In this document: positions 37,693 to 50,071 of the stretch, one piece after another
Position numbering within the stretch: the stretch's first letter is position 1
Layout of the letters: every line of letters begins with the position of its first letter
Origin: Antedon mediterranea
Lineage: Eukaryota > Echinodermata > Crinoidea > Comatulida > Antedonidae
Reading direction: 5' to 3'
Assembly (NCBI RefSeq): GCF_964355755.1
Contig: NC_092670.1
Coordinates: 29,749,795 to 29,813,794 of the forward strand
DNA: 64,000 nt
The notes under the pieces: generated by a model
The model's input: only the letters and a program-made list of their open reading frames with translations
Database searches by the model: none
Told to the model about the DNA's origin: nothing
Position numbers and translations under genes: made by a program

Positions 37693-39229
37693 CTAGACAT
37701 GTAACTCGTCACTTTGACGAGTTTGGTTATCCGCCGCGCAAGTGGTGCAACATTAACATTAAGGGGATAGGTTGAGGACAAAAGGAAGTGTTCACGTTGG
37801 CATTATGACCTGAACTGAAGAATATGATATGTTGTTATTGCTGAAATTTATTGTTTAAATTCATATATACTGTAGTATACACAGTATAATCTGTATCCAT
37901 ATCACATACAGTGTAGAATAGGTGAAATTACGGGACCCGCTATTTATTGCAATTTTTAACATGTTGACGGTTTTAAAATGAAACGCGAAGGTAGCAATTC
38001 CGAAAGGAAATTATCTCAGCAACAACGTATTAGCATGTAGAAGAAATTTGAATACGTGAAATATTGATGCGCGCTCGTTTAAATGTAATGAATTATGACG
38101 CAAAAGATGAAAATACGACCTTTTTTATTTAACTGGCCATATGATGACGTCACAACATCCGATTGGCAACATTTTTACATAATTTCGTATCTACAGTCCA
38201 ATAGCTTCCAGAAAAAGTTTTAATCGTGATTATCACATTTTATTCTTACGAACTATAACAGATTAAAATTTACTGTAAAGATGAAATTAATGCCACACGT
38301 GATTTAAATTTTTAAGCACGATGACGTAAAAAAAATTAAAATATTTTTAACTCATGCGAAAGATAGTTGATTGACCTAGACAATATCAAAATCGGGGTGA
38401 AAATGGAAAACGGATAAGTGGAGATGCGCTCTATTCAATGTGATGAGCTATGACGAAAGATACAAAATCCTAAATTTTATATTTGCGTGGCCATACGATG
38501 ACATCACAATGTCCGGTTAGCCATATTAATACCTGATCCAATATCTACAACTCATCTACTTCCAGAAAATGCCATCCACAAAAAGTTGACCGTTTAGTTT
38601 AGAAATTACGACTGTTTTAAAAAAGGCATATTTTAAACGAATTTTTTAACGTTTTCATAAAAAACGCGCGCAAATTGTCCAATTCGACGTGCTCGTATGA
38701 CGTATCTTTAAGTCAAAATTGTTTAAAATTTGGTAAAATTACTAGAAAAGGCTGGAAAAACATAAATCACGCGAAAAAAATACGTTTTCAATGCTACGTG
38801 CGCTCCGCACACGTAAAAATGTGCGCATGCGTGGGAATTTTTGACATGCTTAAACCGACATGAAACGCGTAGAAAGTTGATTAGAAATTAATTTTGCGCA
38901 TTTTGAAATTTTAAATGCGCGTGCGCGCGTAACTTTGTGTAAAACACGCAATTTTTTTTCAACAGAAGGTTAGCGCATGATATAAATTAAACTTTTGCAA
39001 AGTTTCACTTTAAAATGTTATTTGGTTTTCGACATATGTTAAATACGAGAAAATCGTTAAATCGCGCGTACGTCACGTTGCGCGATTGTAAACATCATGA
39101 AAAGCTTCGCTTGACGACGTTACATAAATGTCAAAATGTTAACATAGTTAACAAAATGTTATGTTTGCAAGTTTTAGAGAAAAGCGTTACACAAAAATCA
39201 TACAGAAAGAAAGAAGATTAAGAAAAAGA
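37693..39229 (-). mobile_element. Helitron-like array unit 1 (family C)
   Basis: On the minus strand the unit ends with arm GCGGATAACC, hairpin AACTCGTCA / TGACGAGTT, ACATGT, CTAG (37693-37696) and host T. Its 5' edge begins TC directly after the CTAG of unit 2 (39230). Length is 1537 bases. It lacks the long 5' hairpin. Small frames near 38675 and 39015 recur in other units only because the DNA does. Confidence 0.85.
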
Positions 39230-41134
39230 CTAGACATGTAACTCGTCACTTTGACGAGTTTGGTTATCCGCCGCGCCGCGCAAGTGGTGCAACATTAACA
39301 TTAAGGGGATAGGTTGAGGACAAAAGGAAGTGTTCACGTTGGCATTATGACCTGAACTGAAGAATATGATATGTTGTTATTGCTGAATTTTATTATTTAA
39401 ATTCATATATAGTATACACAGTATAATCTGTATCTATATCACATACAGTGACATACATAGAATAGGTGAAGTTACGGGACCCGCTATTTATTGCAATTTT
39501 TAACATGTTTACGGTTTTAAAATGAAACGCGAAGGTAGCAATTCCGAAAGGAAATTATCTCAGCAACAACGTATTAGCGTGTAGAAGAAATTTGAATACG
39601 TGAAATATTGATGCGCGCTCTTTTAAATGTAATGAATTATGACGCAAAAGATGAAAATACGACCTTTTTTATTTAACTGGCCATATGATGACGTCACAAC
39701 ATCCGATTGGCAAAATTTTTACATAATTTCGTATCTACAATCCAATAGCTTCCAGACAAAGTTTTAATCGTGATTATCACATTTTATTCTTACGAGCTAT
39801 AACAGATTAAAATTTACTGTAAAGATGAAATTAATGCCACACGTGATTTAAATTTTTAGGCACGATGACGTCAAAAAAATTAAAATATTTTTAACTCATG
39901 CGAAAGATACTTGATTGACCTAGACAATATCAAAATCGGGGTGAAAATGGAAAACGGATAAGTGGAGATGCGCTCTATTCAATGTGATGAGCTATGACGA
40001 AAGATACAAAAATCCTAAATTTTATATTCGCGTGGCCATACGATGACGTCATAATGTCCGGTTACCCATATTAATACCTGATCCGATATCTACAACTCAT
40101 CTACTTCCAGAATATGTCATCCACAAAAATTTGACCGTCTAGTTTAGAAATTACGACTGTTTAAAAAAAGGCATATTTTAAACGAATTTTTTAACCTTTT
40201 CATAAAAAACGCGCGCAAATTGTCCAATTCGACGTGCTCGTATGACGTATCTTTAAGTCGAAATTGTTTAAAATTTGGTAAAATTACTAGAAAAGGCTGA
40301 AAAAACATAAATCACGCGAAAAAAATACGTTTTCAATGCTACGTGCGCACCGTACACGTAAAAATGTGCGCACGCGTGGGAATTTTTGACATGCTCAAAA
40401 CGACATGAAACGCGTAGAAAGTTGATTAGAAATTAATTTTGCGCATTTTGAAATTTTAAATGCGCGTGCGCGCGTAACTTTGTGTAAAACACGCAATTTT
40501 TTTTCAACAGACAGTTAGCGCATGATATAAATTAAACTTTTGCAAAGTTTCATTTTAAAATGTTGTTTGGTTTTCGACATATTTTAAATACGAGAAAATC
40601 GTTAAATCGCGCGTACGTCGCGTTGCGCAATTGTAAACATCATGAAAAGCTTCGCTTGACGACGTTACGTGAATGTCAAAATGTTAACATAGTTAACAAA
40701 ATGTTATGTTTGCAAGTTTTAGAGAAAAGCGTTACACAAAAATCATACAGAAAGAAAGAAGATGAAAAAAAAGATGATTTCGTACAATCACAAGAGGTTA
40801 TCCTGCAACTTCGTTGCGGATAACCAATGATGATGATGATTTCGTACAATCACAAGAGGTTATCCTGCAACTTCGTTGCGGATAACCAAAAATAAAAAGT
40901 TGATGATGATGATGATTTCGTACAATCACAAGAGGTTATCCTGCAACTTCGTTGCGGATAACCAATGATGTTGATCTCGTACAATCACAAGAGGTTATCC
41001 TGCAACTTCGTTGCGGATAACCAATAAAGATTTTGTACAATAACAATAGGTGATCATTTTATTCTAAATGATCACCTAATAAAGATTTTGTACAATAACA
41101 ATAGGTGATCATTTTATTCTAAATGATCACCTAA
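39230..41134 (-). mobile_element. Helitron-like array unit 2 (family C) with stacked 5' ends
   Basis: The body (39230 to about 40770) is a near copy of unit 1. Beyond it the 5' side carries four family C hairpins (40796-40825, 40858-40887, 40934-40963, 40993-41022) and two family A hairpins (41048-41077, 41103-41132). The last one abuts the CTAG of unit 3. Total length is 1905 bases. Confidence 0.85.
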
Positions 41135-42661
41135 CTAGACATGTAACTCGTCACTTTGACGAGTTTGGTTATCCGCCGCGCAAGTGGTGCAACATTAACA
41201 TTAAGGGGATAGGTTGAGGACAAAAGGAAGTGTTCACGTTGGCATTATGACCTGAACTGAAGAATATGATATGTTGCTGAATTTTATTATTTAAATTCAT
41301 ATATAGTATACACAGTATAATCTGTATCCATATCACATACAGTGACATACATAGAATAGGTGAAATTACGGGACCCGCTATTTATTGCAATTTTTAACGT
41401 GTTGACGGTTTTAAAATGAAACGCGAAGTTAGCAATTCCGAAAGGAAATTATCTCAGCAACAACGTATTAGCATGTAGAAGAAATTTGAATACGTGAAAT
41501 ATTGATGCGCGCTCGTTTAAATGTAATGAATTATGACGCAAAAGATGAAAATACGACCTTTTTTATATAACTGGCCATATGATGACGTCACAACATCCGA
41601 TTGGCAACATTTTTACATAATTTCGTATCTAAAATTCAATAGCTTCCAGAAAAAGTTTTAATCGTGATTATCACATTTTATTCTTACGAGCTATAACAGA
41701 TTAAAATTTACTGTAAAGATGAAATTAATGCCACACGTGATTTAAATTTTTAGGCATGATGACGTCAAAAAAATTAAAATATTTTTAACTCATGCGAAAG
41801 ATAGTTGATTGACCTAGACAATATCAAAATCGGGGTGAAAATGGAAAACGAATAAGTGGAGAGGCGCTCTATTCAATGTGATGACCTATAACGAAAGATA
41901 CAAAAATCCTAAATTTTATATTCGTGTGGCCATACGATGACGTCACAATGTCCGGTTAGCCATATTAATACCTGATCCGATATCTACAACTCATCAACTT
42001 CCAGAATATGTCATCCACAAAAAGTTGACCGTGTAGTTTAGAAATTACGACTGTTTAAAAAAAGGCATATTTTTAACGGAATTTTGAACTTTTTCATCAA
42101 AAACACGCGCAAATTGTCCAATTCGACGTGCTCGTATGACGTAACTTTAAGTCGAAATTGTTTAAAATTTGATAAAATTACTAGAAAAGGCTGGAAAAAC
42201 ATAAATCACGCGAAAAAAATATGTTTTCAATGCTACGTGCGCACCGCACACGTAAAAATTTGCGCACGCGTGGGAATTTTTTACATGCTTAAAACGACAT
42301 GAAACGCGTAGAAATTTGATTAGAAATTAATTTTGCGCATTTTGAAATTTTAAATGCGCGTGCGCGCGTAACTTTGTGTAAAACACGCAATTTTTTTTCA
42401 ACATAAAGTTAGCGCATGATATAAATTAAACTTTTGGAAAGTTTCAATTTGAAATGTTATTTGGTTTTCGACCTATGTTAAATACGAGGAAATCGTTAAA
42501 TCACGCGTAAGTCACGTTGCGCAATTGTAAACGTCATGAAAAGCTTCGCAGCACATCTTCATGTGCATGACGATATGTTGAGAAAGTTACAAAATGTTAT
42601 GTTTACAAGTTTTAGAGAAAAGCGTTCCACAAAAATCATACAGAAAGAAAGAAGATCAAGA
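41135..42661 (-). mobile_element. Helitron-like array unit 3 (family C)
   Basis: Length is 1527 bases. Its CTAG is at 41135-41138. The right edge read on the minus strand is CTAG|TCTTGATCTTC, a direct head-to-tail joint with unit 4. It lacks the long 5' hairpin and has small deletions relative to units 1, 2 and 4, including near 42545. Confidence 0.85.
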
Positions 42662-44199
42662 CTAGACATGTAACTCGTCACTTTGACGAGTTTGGTTATC
42701 CGCCGCGCAAGTGGTGCAACATTAACATTAAGGGGATAGGTTGAGGACAAAAGGAAGTGTTCACGTTGGCATTATGATCTGAACTGAAGAATATGATATG
42801 TTGTTATTGCTGAATTTTATTATTTAAATTCATATATAGTATACACAGTATATTCTGTATCCATATCACATACAGTGACATACAGTGTAGAATAGGTGAA
42901 ATTACGGGACCTGCTATTTATTGCAATTTTTAACATGTTGACGGTTTTAAAATAAAACGCGAAGGTAGCAATTCCGAAAGGAAATTATCTCAGCAACAAC
43001 GTATTAGCGTGTAGAAGAAATTTGAATACGTGAAATATTGATGCGCGCTCTTTTAAATGTAATGAATTATGACGCAAAAGATGAAAATACGACCTTTTTC
43101 ATTTAACTGGCCATATGATGACGTCACAACATCCGATTGGCAACATTTTTACATAATTTCGTATCTACAATCCAATAGCTTCCAGAAAAAGTTTTAATCG
43201 TGATTATCACATTTTATTCTTACGAGCTATAACAGATTAAAATTTACTGTAAAGATGAAATTGATGCCACACGTGATTTAAATTTTTAGGCATGATGACG
43301 TCAAAAAAATTAAAATATTTTTAACTCATGCGAAAGATAGTTGATTGACCTAGACAATATCAAAATCAGGGTGAAAATGGAAAACGAATAGGTGGAGATG
43401 CGCTCTATTCAATGTGATGAGTTATGACGAAAGATACAAAAATCCTAAATTTTATATTCGCGTGGCCATACGATGACGTCACAATGTCCGGTTAGCCATA
43501 TTAATACCTGATCCGATATCTACAACTCATCTACTTCCAGAATATGTCATCCACAAAAAGTTGACCGTCTAGTTTAGAAATTACGACTGTTTAAAAAAAG
43601 GCATATTTTAAACGAATTTTTTGACCTTTTCATAAAAAACGCGCGCAAATTGTCCAATTCGACGTGCTCGTATGACGTATCTTTAAGTCGAAATTGTTTA
43701 AAATTTGGTAAAATTGCTAGAAAAGGCTGGAAAAACATAAATCACGCGAAAAAAATACGTTTTCAATGCTACGTGCGCACCGCACACGTAAAAATGTGCG
43801 CACGCTTGGGAATTTTTGACATGCTTAAAACGACATAAAACGCGTAGAAAGTTGATTATAAATTAATTTTGCGCATTTTGAAATTTTAAATACGCGTGCG
43901 CGCGTAACTTTGTGTAAAACACGCAATTTTTTTTCAACAGAAAGTTAGCGCATGATATAAATTAAACTTTTGCAAAGTTTCACTTTAAAATGTTATTTGG
44001 TTTTCGACATATGTTAGATACGAGAAAATCGTTAAATCGCGCGTATGTCACGTTGCGCAATTGTAAACATCATGAAAAGCTTCGCTTGACGACGTTACAT
44101 AAATGTCAAAATGTTAACATAGTTACCGAAATGTTATGTTTGCGAGTTTTAGAGAAAAGCGTTACACAAAAATCATACAGAAAGAAAGAAGAAGAATAA
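42662..44199 (-). mobile_element. Helitron-like array unit 4 (family C)
   Basis: Length is 1538 bases. Its CTAG is at 42662-42665. The joint with unit 5 reads CTAG|TTATTC on the minus strand, so the first two bases are TT, not TC. It is otherwise closely similar to units 1 and 2. Confidence 0.85.
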
Positions 44200-45793
44200 C
44201 TAGACATGAAACTCGTCACTTTGACGAGTTAGTTATCCGCACGACAAACGCCACGTGCACGTCATACATTGGACACAGAAAAAGATTATGGCATATTGAC
44301 ATGAACTGAAGAGTATAATATGTTGTTAGTGCTAAATGCTGTATATTTTGTGTCATATACTATTTACAGTATACATAGTATAATCTGTATACATATTAAT
44401 ACAGTGTAGGATAGGCGAAATTACGGGTCCCGTCATTTATTCCAATTTTTAACATGGTGACGGTATGAAAACGAAACACTGATATAGGAATTTCGGAAGG
44501 AAATTATCTCAGCAACAACATATTAACGTGTAGAAGAAATTTGAATACGTGAAATATTAATGCGCGCTCTTTTAAATGTAATGAACTATGACGCAAAATA
44601 TGAAAATACGACTTTTTTTATTTAACTGGCCATATGATGACGTCACAACATCCGATTTGCCAAATTTTTACATAATTTTGTATCTACAATCCAATAGCTT
44701 CCAGAAAACGTTTTAATCTTGATTATCACATTTTATTCTTACGAGCTATAACAGATTAAAATTTTCTGTAAAGATGAAATTAATGCCACATGTAATTTAA
44801 ATTTTTAGGCATGATGACGTCATAATAATTAAAATATTTTTAACTCATGCGAAAGATAGTTGATTGACCTAGACAATATCAAAATTGGGGTGAAAATGGA
44901 AAATGGATAAGTGGAGATGCGCTCTATTAAATGTGATGAGCTATGACGAAAGATACAAAAATCCTCAATTTTATATTCGCGTGGCCATACGATGACGTTA
45001 AAATGTCCGGTTAGCCATATTAATACATGATCCGATATCTACAACTCATCAACTTCCGGAATATGTCATTCACAAAAAGTTGACCGTGTAGTTTAGAAAT
45101 TACGACTGTTTAAAAAAAGGCATAATTTTGACAAATTTTTGTACTTTTTCATAAAAAACGTGCGCAAATTGTCCAATTCGACGTGCTCGTATGACGTAAC
45201 TTTAAGTCGAAAGTGTTTAAAAGTTGGTAAAATTACTATAAAAGGCTGGAAAAAACTAAATCACTCGAAAAAAATATGTTTTTAATGCTACGTGCGCACC
45301 GCACACGTAAAAATGTGCGCACGCGTGGGAATTTTTTACATGCTTAAAATGACATGAAACGCGTAGAAAGTTGATTAGAAATTAATTTTGCGCATTTTGA
45401 AATTTTAAATGCACGTGCACGCGTAACTTTTTGTAAAACATGCCATTTTTAGTGCACTAACAGTTTGCCCTTCATATGACTTAAATTTTCATAAAGGGTA
45501 AAAAAAAAATTACTCTTGGTCTTTAAGCTATGATCGATCATTAAAAATCATAAAATCGCGCGCAAGTCACGTTGCGCAACTCTGACGTCATTCAAAATAG
45601 GAGATGCACAACTTCACGTAAATGCCCACATGTTGTCAAAGTTATAAAATGTTATGTTTACACATTTTAGAGAAACGTGACTCACAAAAAAATGGGAAAG
45701 AAATAAGAAGAATACAGAAAAAAAAAAAAAAAATATTGATCCACTACAATCACAAGGAGTTATCCGCTACTAAGCGGATAACTAAAAAGTTGA
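44200..45793 (-). mobile_element. Helitron-like array unit 5, divergent family C variant
   Basis: Its CTAG is at 44200-44203. The 3' arm is GCGGATAACT, not GCGGATAACC. At the 5' end a hairpin with arms AGTTATCCGC and GCGGATAACT (45758-45783) precedes TCAACTTTTT, whose TC (45793-45792) is the probable start. The body is more diverged than the other four units. A 15-base A-run is at about 45718-45733. Confidence 0.8.
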
Positions 45794-45853
45794 TGATGAT
45801 GATGATTTCGTACAATCACAAGAGGTTATCCTGCAACTTCGTTGCGGATAACC
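45794..45853 (-). repeat. Extra family C 5' hairpin stacked outside the array
   Basis: A TGATGATGATG run and TTCGTACAATCACAAGAGG lead into a further hairpin (45824-45853) with arms GGTTATCC and GGATAACC. It is the same module as the stacked ends in unit 2. A CTAG follows at 45856-45859. Confidence 0.75.
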
Positions 45854-46511
45854 AACTAGGTAATTCAATTACTATAGAGAAATAGTAATAGACTACCAAC
45901 TCCACTTTTGGTTCAATGTATAATGTGTTTTACTTGGATTTCGTAGAAATTTAACCAATCATTATATTCTGAAAATTAATAAAATCACATGATACTGAAT
46001 ACGGTGCACCACCCTGCCAAAGATAAATCAATTGCCTTAGAAATCACTCATCTGGGGAAGAAGCATGTGTAATGTCATCATCTTTTATGTTGTAAAATCA
46101 TTTGCACCATGTGTTGGTGAGCATGTGAGAAAATAATATTCAATGTTGACTGTTGCTAAGGTTAGAACAGTTAATAGAACTGTGCAATTCCATAAACAAT
46201 GCGTTTATCTGTCTGTTTTGCAACAACTGTGACTATAAAAATTTAACATCAATTTTACTTGTTTACCAATTGTTGAATATCATTGAGGGTGAGCAATTAT
46301 AAGGCCAATTACAAACAGTTGCACATTTTTAACACTTCCAATTTGTTTACATCAGCACATATTCTGTAAGGAATACAATACTGTAGGCACTGTGATGTAG
46401 CCAGGGATAACATTGTATGCTATGAGCTATCAGACAGAGGTTCCAAGATGGAAAAATAAATTTTCGGGTAATTTTTAAAAACATGACCAAACAATAGAGG
46501 CACTATAACTA
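45854..46511. other. Spacer, no feature recognised
   Basis: AT-rich single-copy-looking sequence with no recognised exon. Confidence 0.3.
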
Positions 46512-47269
46512 CAGTCGACTACGCCTAAGTCGAATCTAAAGGGACCGGTATAAAAATTTGAGTTACGCGAACTTCGACTTACAGATTTGAAGAAAAAAAT
46601 GCAAGGCCTAGGCCTATGTTCACTCACTAGCTGCGCTTTGGCTAGGCCTAGTAGACCCTGCCCTGTCGCGATTGCGGCCCACGCGATGAGCCTTCTTGAA
46701 TTGAGTTTGCTTAGCTAGCTAGTTAGGCCTAATAAATGCTAAGCCTCTTTTATCGGCAATGATAAACGGTATTTTTTTTTATGGTTTAAGCCCGAAACAA
46801 TACGAAAACGTATAATAAATAAATTTCGGTTCTTATTCAAAATCGGTATCCATTGTTTATTGCCATCTGTCTAGCACAAAATGGGTACCCACAAAACGCC
46901 ACTCAAGTTCTCAACTCTGAAACAACTCATACACTATACACTAGCGCGAGTTGTGTACAACCTGCTTGAGAGAACCGATATGGTCCTACATTATCCCCTC
47001 TGTCGTTTGTTTATCAAATTACGTACGTTTCATTGGCTTTTTTAGCGCGTTGTTGCCGCGTGATTTGTGACTTCGACTTATACGATATAAATCACTAAAG
47101 AATGTGTGTATTCGGAGTGACGTCGACTTAGACGAATTTCGACTTAGAAAAATTTGACTTGCAAATAAAAATTACACAGTAATGTATAGGAAAGAATTGG
47201 GACTTTCATAAAAATTCGACTTTCGCGATTTTTCGACTTACGCGAATTCGACTTTGGCGGAGTCGACTG
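46512..47269. mobile_element. pogo/Tc1-like MITE with TA duplication
   Basis: CAGTCGACT at 46512 mirrors AGTCGACTG ending at 47269, each flanked by TA (46510-46511 and 47270-47271). Both ends carry several TTCGACTTACGCGAA words as subterminal repeats. No transposase is encoded in the 758 bases. Confidence 0.85.
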
Positions 47270-47271
47270 TA

Positions 47272-49031
47272 TTTGGCATAAGCTATGGGCACCGGCACTA
47301 TAAAAAAGTGGATTATAATAGTATATGTTTTGTCAGTGTGCCATCTCCAAACATGATCCAATTGGTATCAGTTGCTTTACAGGTCACTGTGTGGTATAGA
47401 CCCTCAAGTAATCTTTTCAATTTGAATGAAGTACGTAGGCATTTTATTCACTATGCCAGCCAGTGTTTCTCTGCATAGTGCTGAATAAACCATTTATTTC
47501 AAAATTAATGTAAAAATAGTTTTTGCTCAACAGTGGGTGGTCATTGACAGAAATCATTAGCAGTACCCAAAATGCAATGAGCTCTGGCAGTCAATTCAAA
47601 CATTTAGTTGACTCAAGGTCAGTGGCTGTCAATCAAATAAACATTATTTTGCTTTTCAACTAAAAGTTAAACAGCAAATAATTGGTTATATGGTGTTATA
47701 ACACTGAATTGATTGGGTGTTTTTAACAATTATTTTCAGGCTACTATGTCCTGTTACTGCTGCCAAGAAATTGGGATAATTTATTCACAAGGTTAATACA
47801 CATTTCCAAGTTATATACATAAAATGTGAAAATGGCCAGTCCATTACTTATTTTGGTGACAATGTTTTGCACACTCTCAAAGGGTGCAGTCTGTAGGCAA
47901 AAGAATGGGCCAAGAATGCTTTTGTTTTCTTTCATTGAATACAAGGGCGTTGCTGTAAACAGTGCAAGCAAGCATTTGTTAATTCTGTAAAATATAAGAA
48001 TTCATTAACCCTAAAAATTGGGGGACCTCACAAATCAGTAGGAGGTCACCTTGCCAACAGTTATAAATTAATTAAAATTGTTTAATTTAATTGGACTGCA
48101 GAAACAGCAAAACTGATACAGGGAATCATAACAGTAGACCTATTTTTACTTTCAGATGTCATATATGATTATTATTATTATGGCAAAAAAGTAATTTGAT
48201 TGCATTATTAATTTCTATCCTTTTTCAATAAACAATATTGTATTTTTCGTAACCTTTCTGTATACTCATTATAATGGTAATTGTGGTTTTTGTTATGAAC
48301 AAAATTACACTAATATATTGGCTTGCAAGATTTCGCAAGTACTGTAGTATTTAGTACAGTAATACCTAAATCATGTGACCTTTGAACTGCTCTGATCCTT
48401 TTAATGCCCTTTCAAGGGATTACTTATTGTCTGTCTATAGACTATGGTACTCTACAACATGATACAGTGCTCTTTCTTATACATCTCCCTGCCATAGATA
48501 ATTACAAGCCTAGTCATCCCAAAGATTTAAAGGTGTGCTTATGTCGACATGGAACTCAATTGACATAAGCACGCTCCGAGCAACCGAACTCAACTGACTG
48601 GCACACAAAAAATGTCAATATACTGTAAGCATACAGTTGTTCTCTTTTTTTCGGAACTGAAAGGAAGTGAGTGCATCTAAAAACTTTGAATCACGATCAG
48701 TGGTAACCGGTTTTATTTTAACCAGTTTGATGTTACCAAATAAGTGCTTGTGCACACTGGTTCATATCATGCATGATTTGCACGTTTTGGTAATCACGAC
48801 TAGTTACAATCATTTCTACAGTAGTGTCAAAATATATTGTTGGAATCCCTTTTATACATTAACAATATTAAATACCCTTCTGTGAGAAGTGGTCTAGACT
48901 GTCAATAATGCCTATTTATTTACCAAAATATATTTTGCAATGTATTTATGTGTGAAAAGGACTAAGCAGTAGGGATGAAAATATTGATTTCTGGTAGAAT
49001 TTACACTTTAAAGTGAAATATGATGGTCTTA
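47272..49031. other. Spacer, no gene recognised
   Basis: No exon or clear repeat was recognised. Frames at 47744-47971 (minus) and 48667-48885 (plus) lack recognisable content. Confidence 0.3.
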
Positions 49032-49089
49032 GGGCCTGTTTCTATTGAAAAATAAAAAAAGAATGGTTTTTTGGAAACCGGTTTCGGCT

Positions 49090-50070
49090 GTTGTTTATAA
49101 ATAAATGACAACGGAACAGTTACCATCTCAGTCTATCGGAAGCCCACTCACACAGACCAATATTTACATTTCAACTCACATCATCCACTCGAACACAAAC
49201 TGGGGCTTATAAACACGCTTGTGGACAGAGCTGAGAAGGTAGTGGGAGATATGGATTTGAGGAAAGTTGAGATGGATAACATCAAGAAAGCGTTACACAA
49301 CTGCCAGTATCCAGAGTGGTCCTTCCAGAGAGTTATGGAAAACCGAAAGAGAAAAAAGAACAAAGGACACGAACCACAGAAGGAAAAGATCAAGATGAGA
49401 GGTAGCATAGGAATCCCCTATGTAAAAGGAATGGCAGAAAGAATAAGACGCACTCTCTCCTATCACAATGTCGAAACCTATTTCCTACCCCAAAATAAAA
49501 TCAAGAATAGCCTTGCCCACCCAAAAGATAAAATCGAGAAGATGGATACATGTGGAGTAATCTACGAAGTCACCTGCCGCAACTGTCCACAAGTTTACAT
49601 TGGGGAAACAGGGAGGGCATTACAAACACGAATTAATGATCACAAAAAAGATGTTACAACAAACACGGGGGGAGTAATGACTAGGGCCTCCAGAACATCC
49701 ACATCATCGATCATACACAAATCTGCCATTACAGAACATGTCATAAAACACAATCATGTACCGAACTGGGAGGCTACCATCTTAACCAAAGAGCCTAAAC
49801 GCAAAGACAGACAGATTAGAGAATCATTACATATAAGGAGAAATAAGGAGAAGACCATGAACCGGGACACTGGAGCCCACGAACTCTCGCATTTGTAAAA
49901 TGATTTGATAGACACATCACCTGGCCGAGCTCCGCACAACCTCCAACCTACAACCGGAGGCGTACGACGTCATCAACAGATGACGTCAAGCATGACCAGG
50001 CTGCATTAACACTCCGCAGTCAGTTGAGAATGATCTCTGATAGAGATCGAAACGTTCGAGTAAGTACTCC
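49090..50070 (+). mobile_element. Penelope-like element, 5'-truncated, with GIY-YIG endonuclease domain
   Basis: An open frame runs from about 49101 to the TAA at 49896-49898, longer than the stretch after its first GTG. It starts in the reverse transcriptase C-terminus (ISVYRKPTHTDQYLHFNSHH, HKLGLINTLVDRAEKV) and a linker (SIGIPYVKGMAERIRRTL). The GIY-YIG domain has CGVIYEVTC, then CPQVYIGETGRAL, then RINDHKKDV and AITEHVIKHNH. These are the usual endonuclease motifs of Penelope-like retroelements. The tail holds a GATCTCTGATAGAGATC palindrome followed by GAAACGTTCGAGTAA, as in other Penelope 3' ends. The C-terminal frame is intact, but most of the reverse transcriptase is missing. Confidence 0.88.
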
Positions 50071-50071
50071 G

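Noticed and set aside
38675-44199. Repeated 62-87 codon frames (MSNSTCSYDV..., MLFGFRH...) in the array
   Set aside because: They recur only because the units are near-identical DNA. Unit 3 breaks the second one and unit 5 breaks both, so coding is not supported.
37693-45793. Reading the array as an ordinary satellite
   Set aside because: Unit borders coincide with transposon ends (CTAG, hairpin, TC), and solo copies of related families occur elsewhere in the window.
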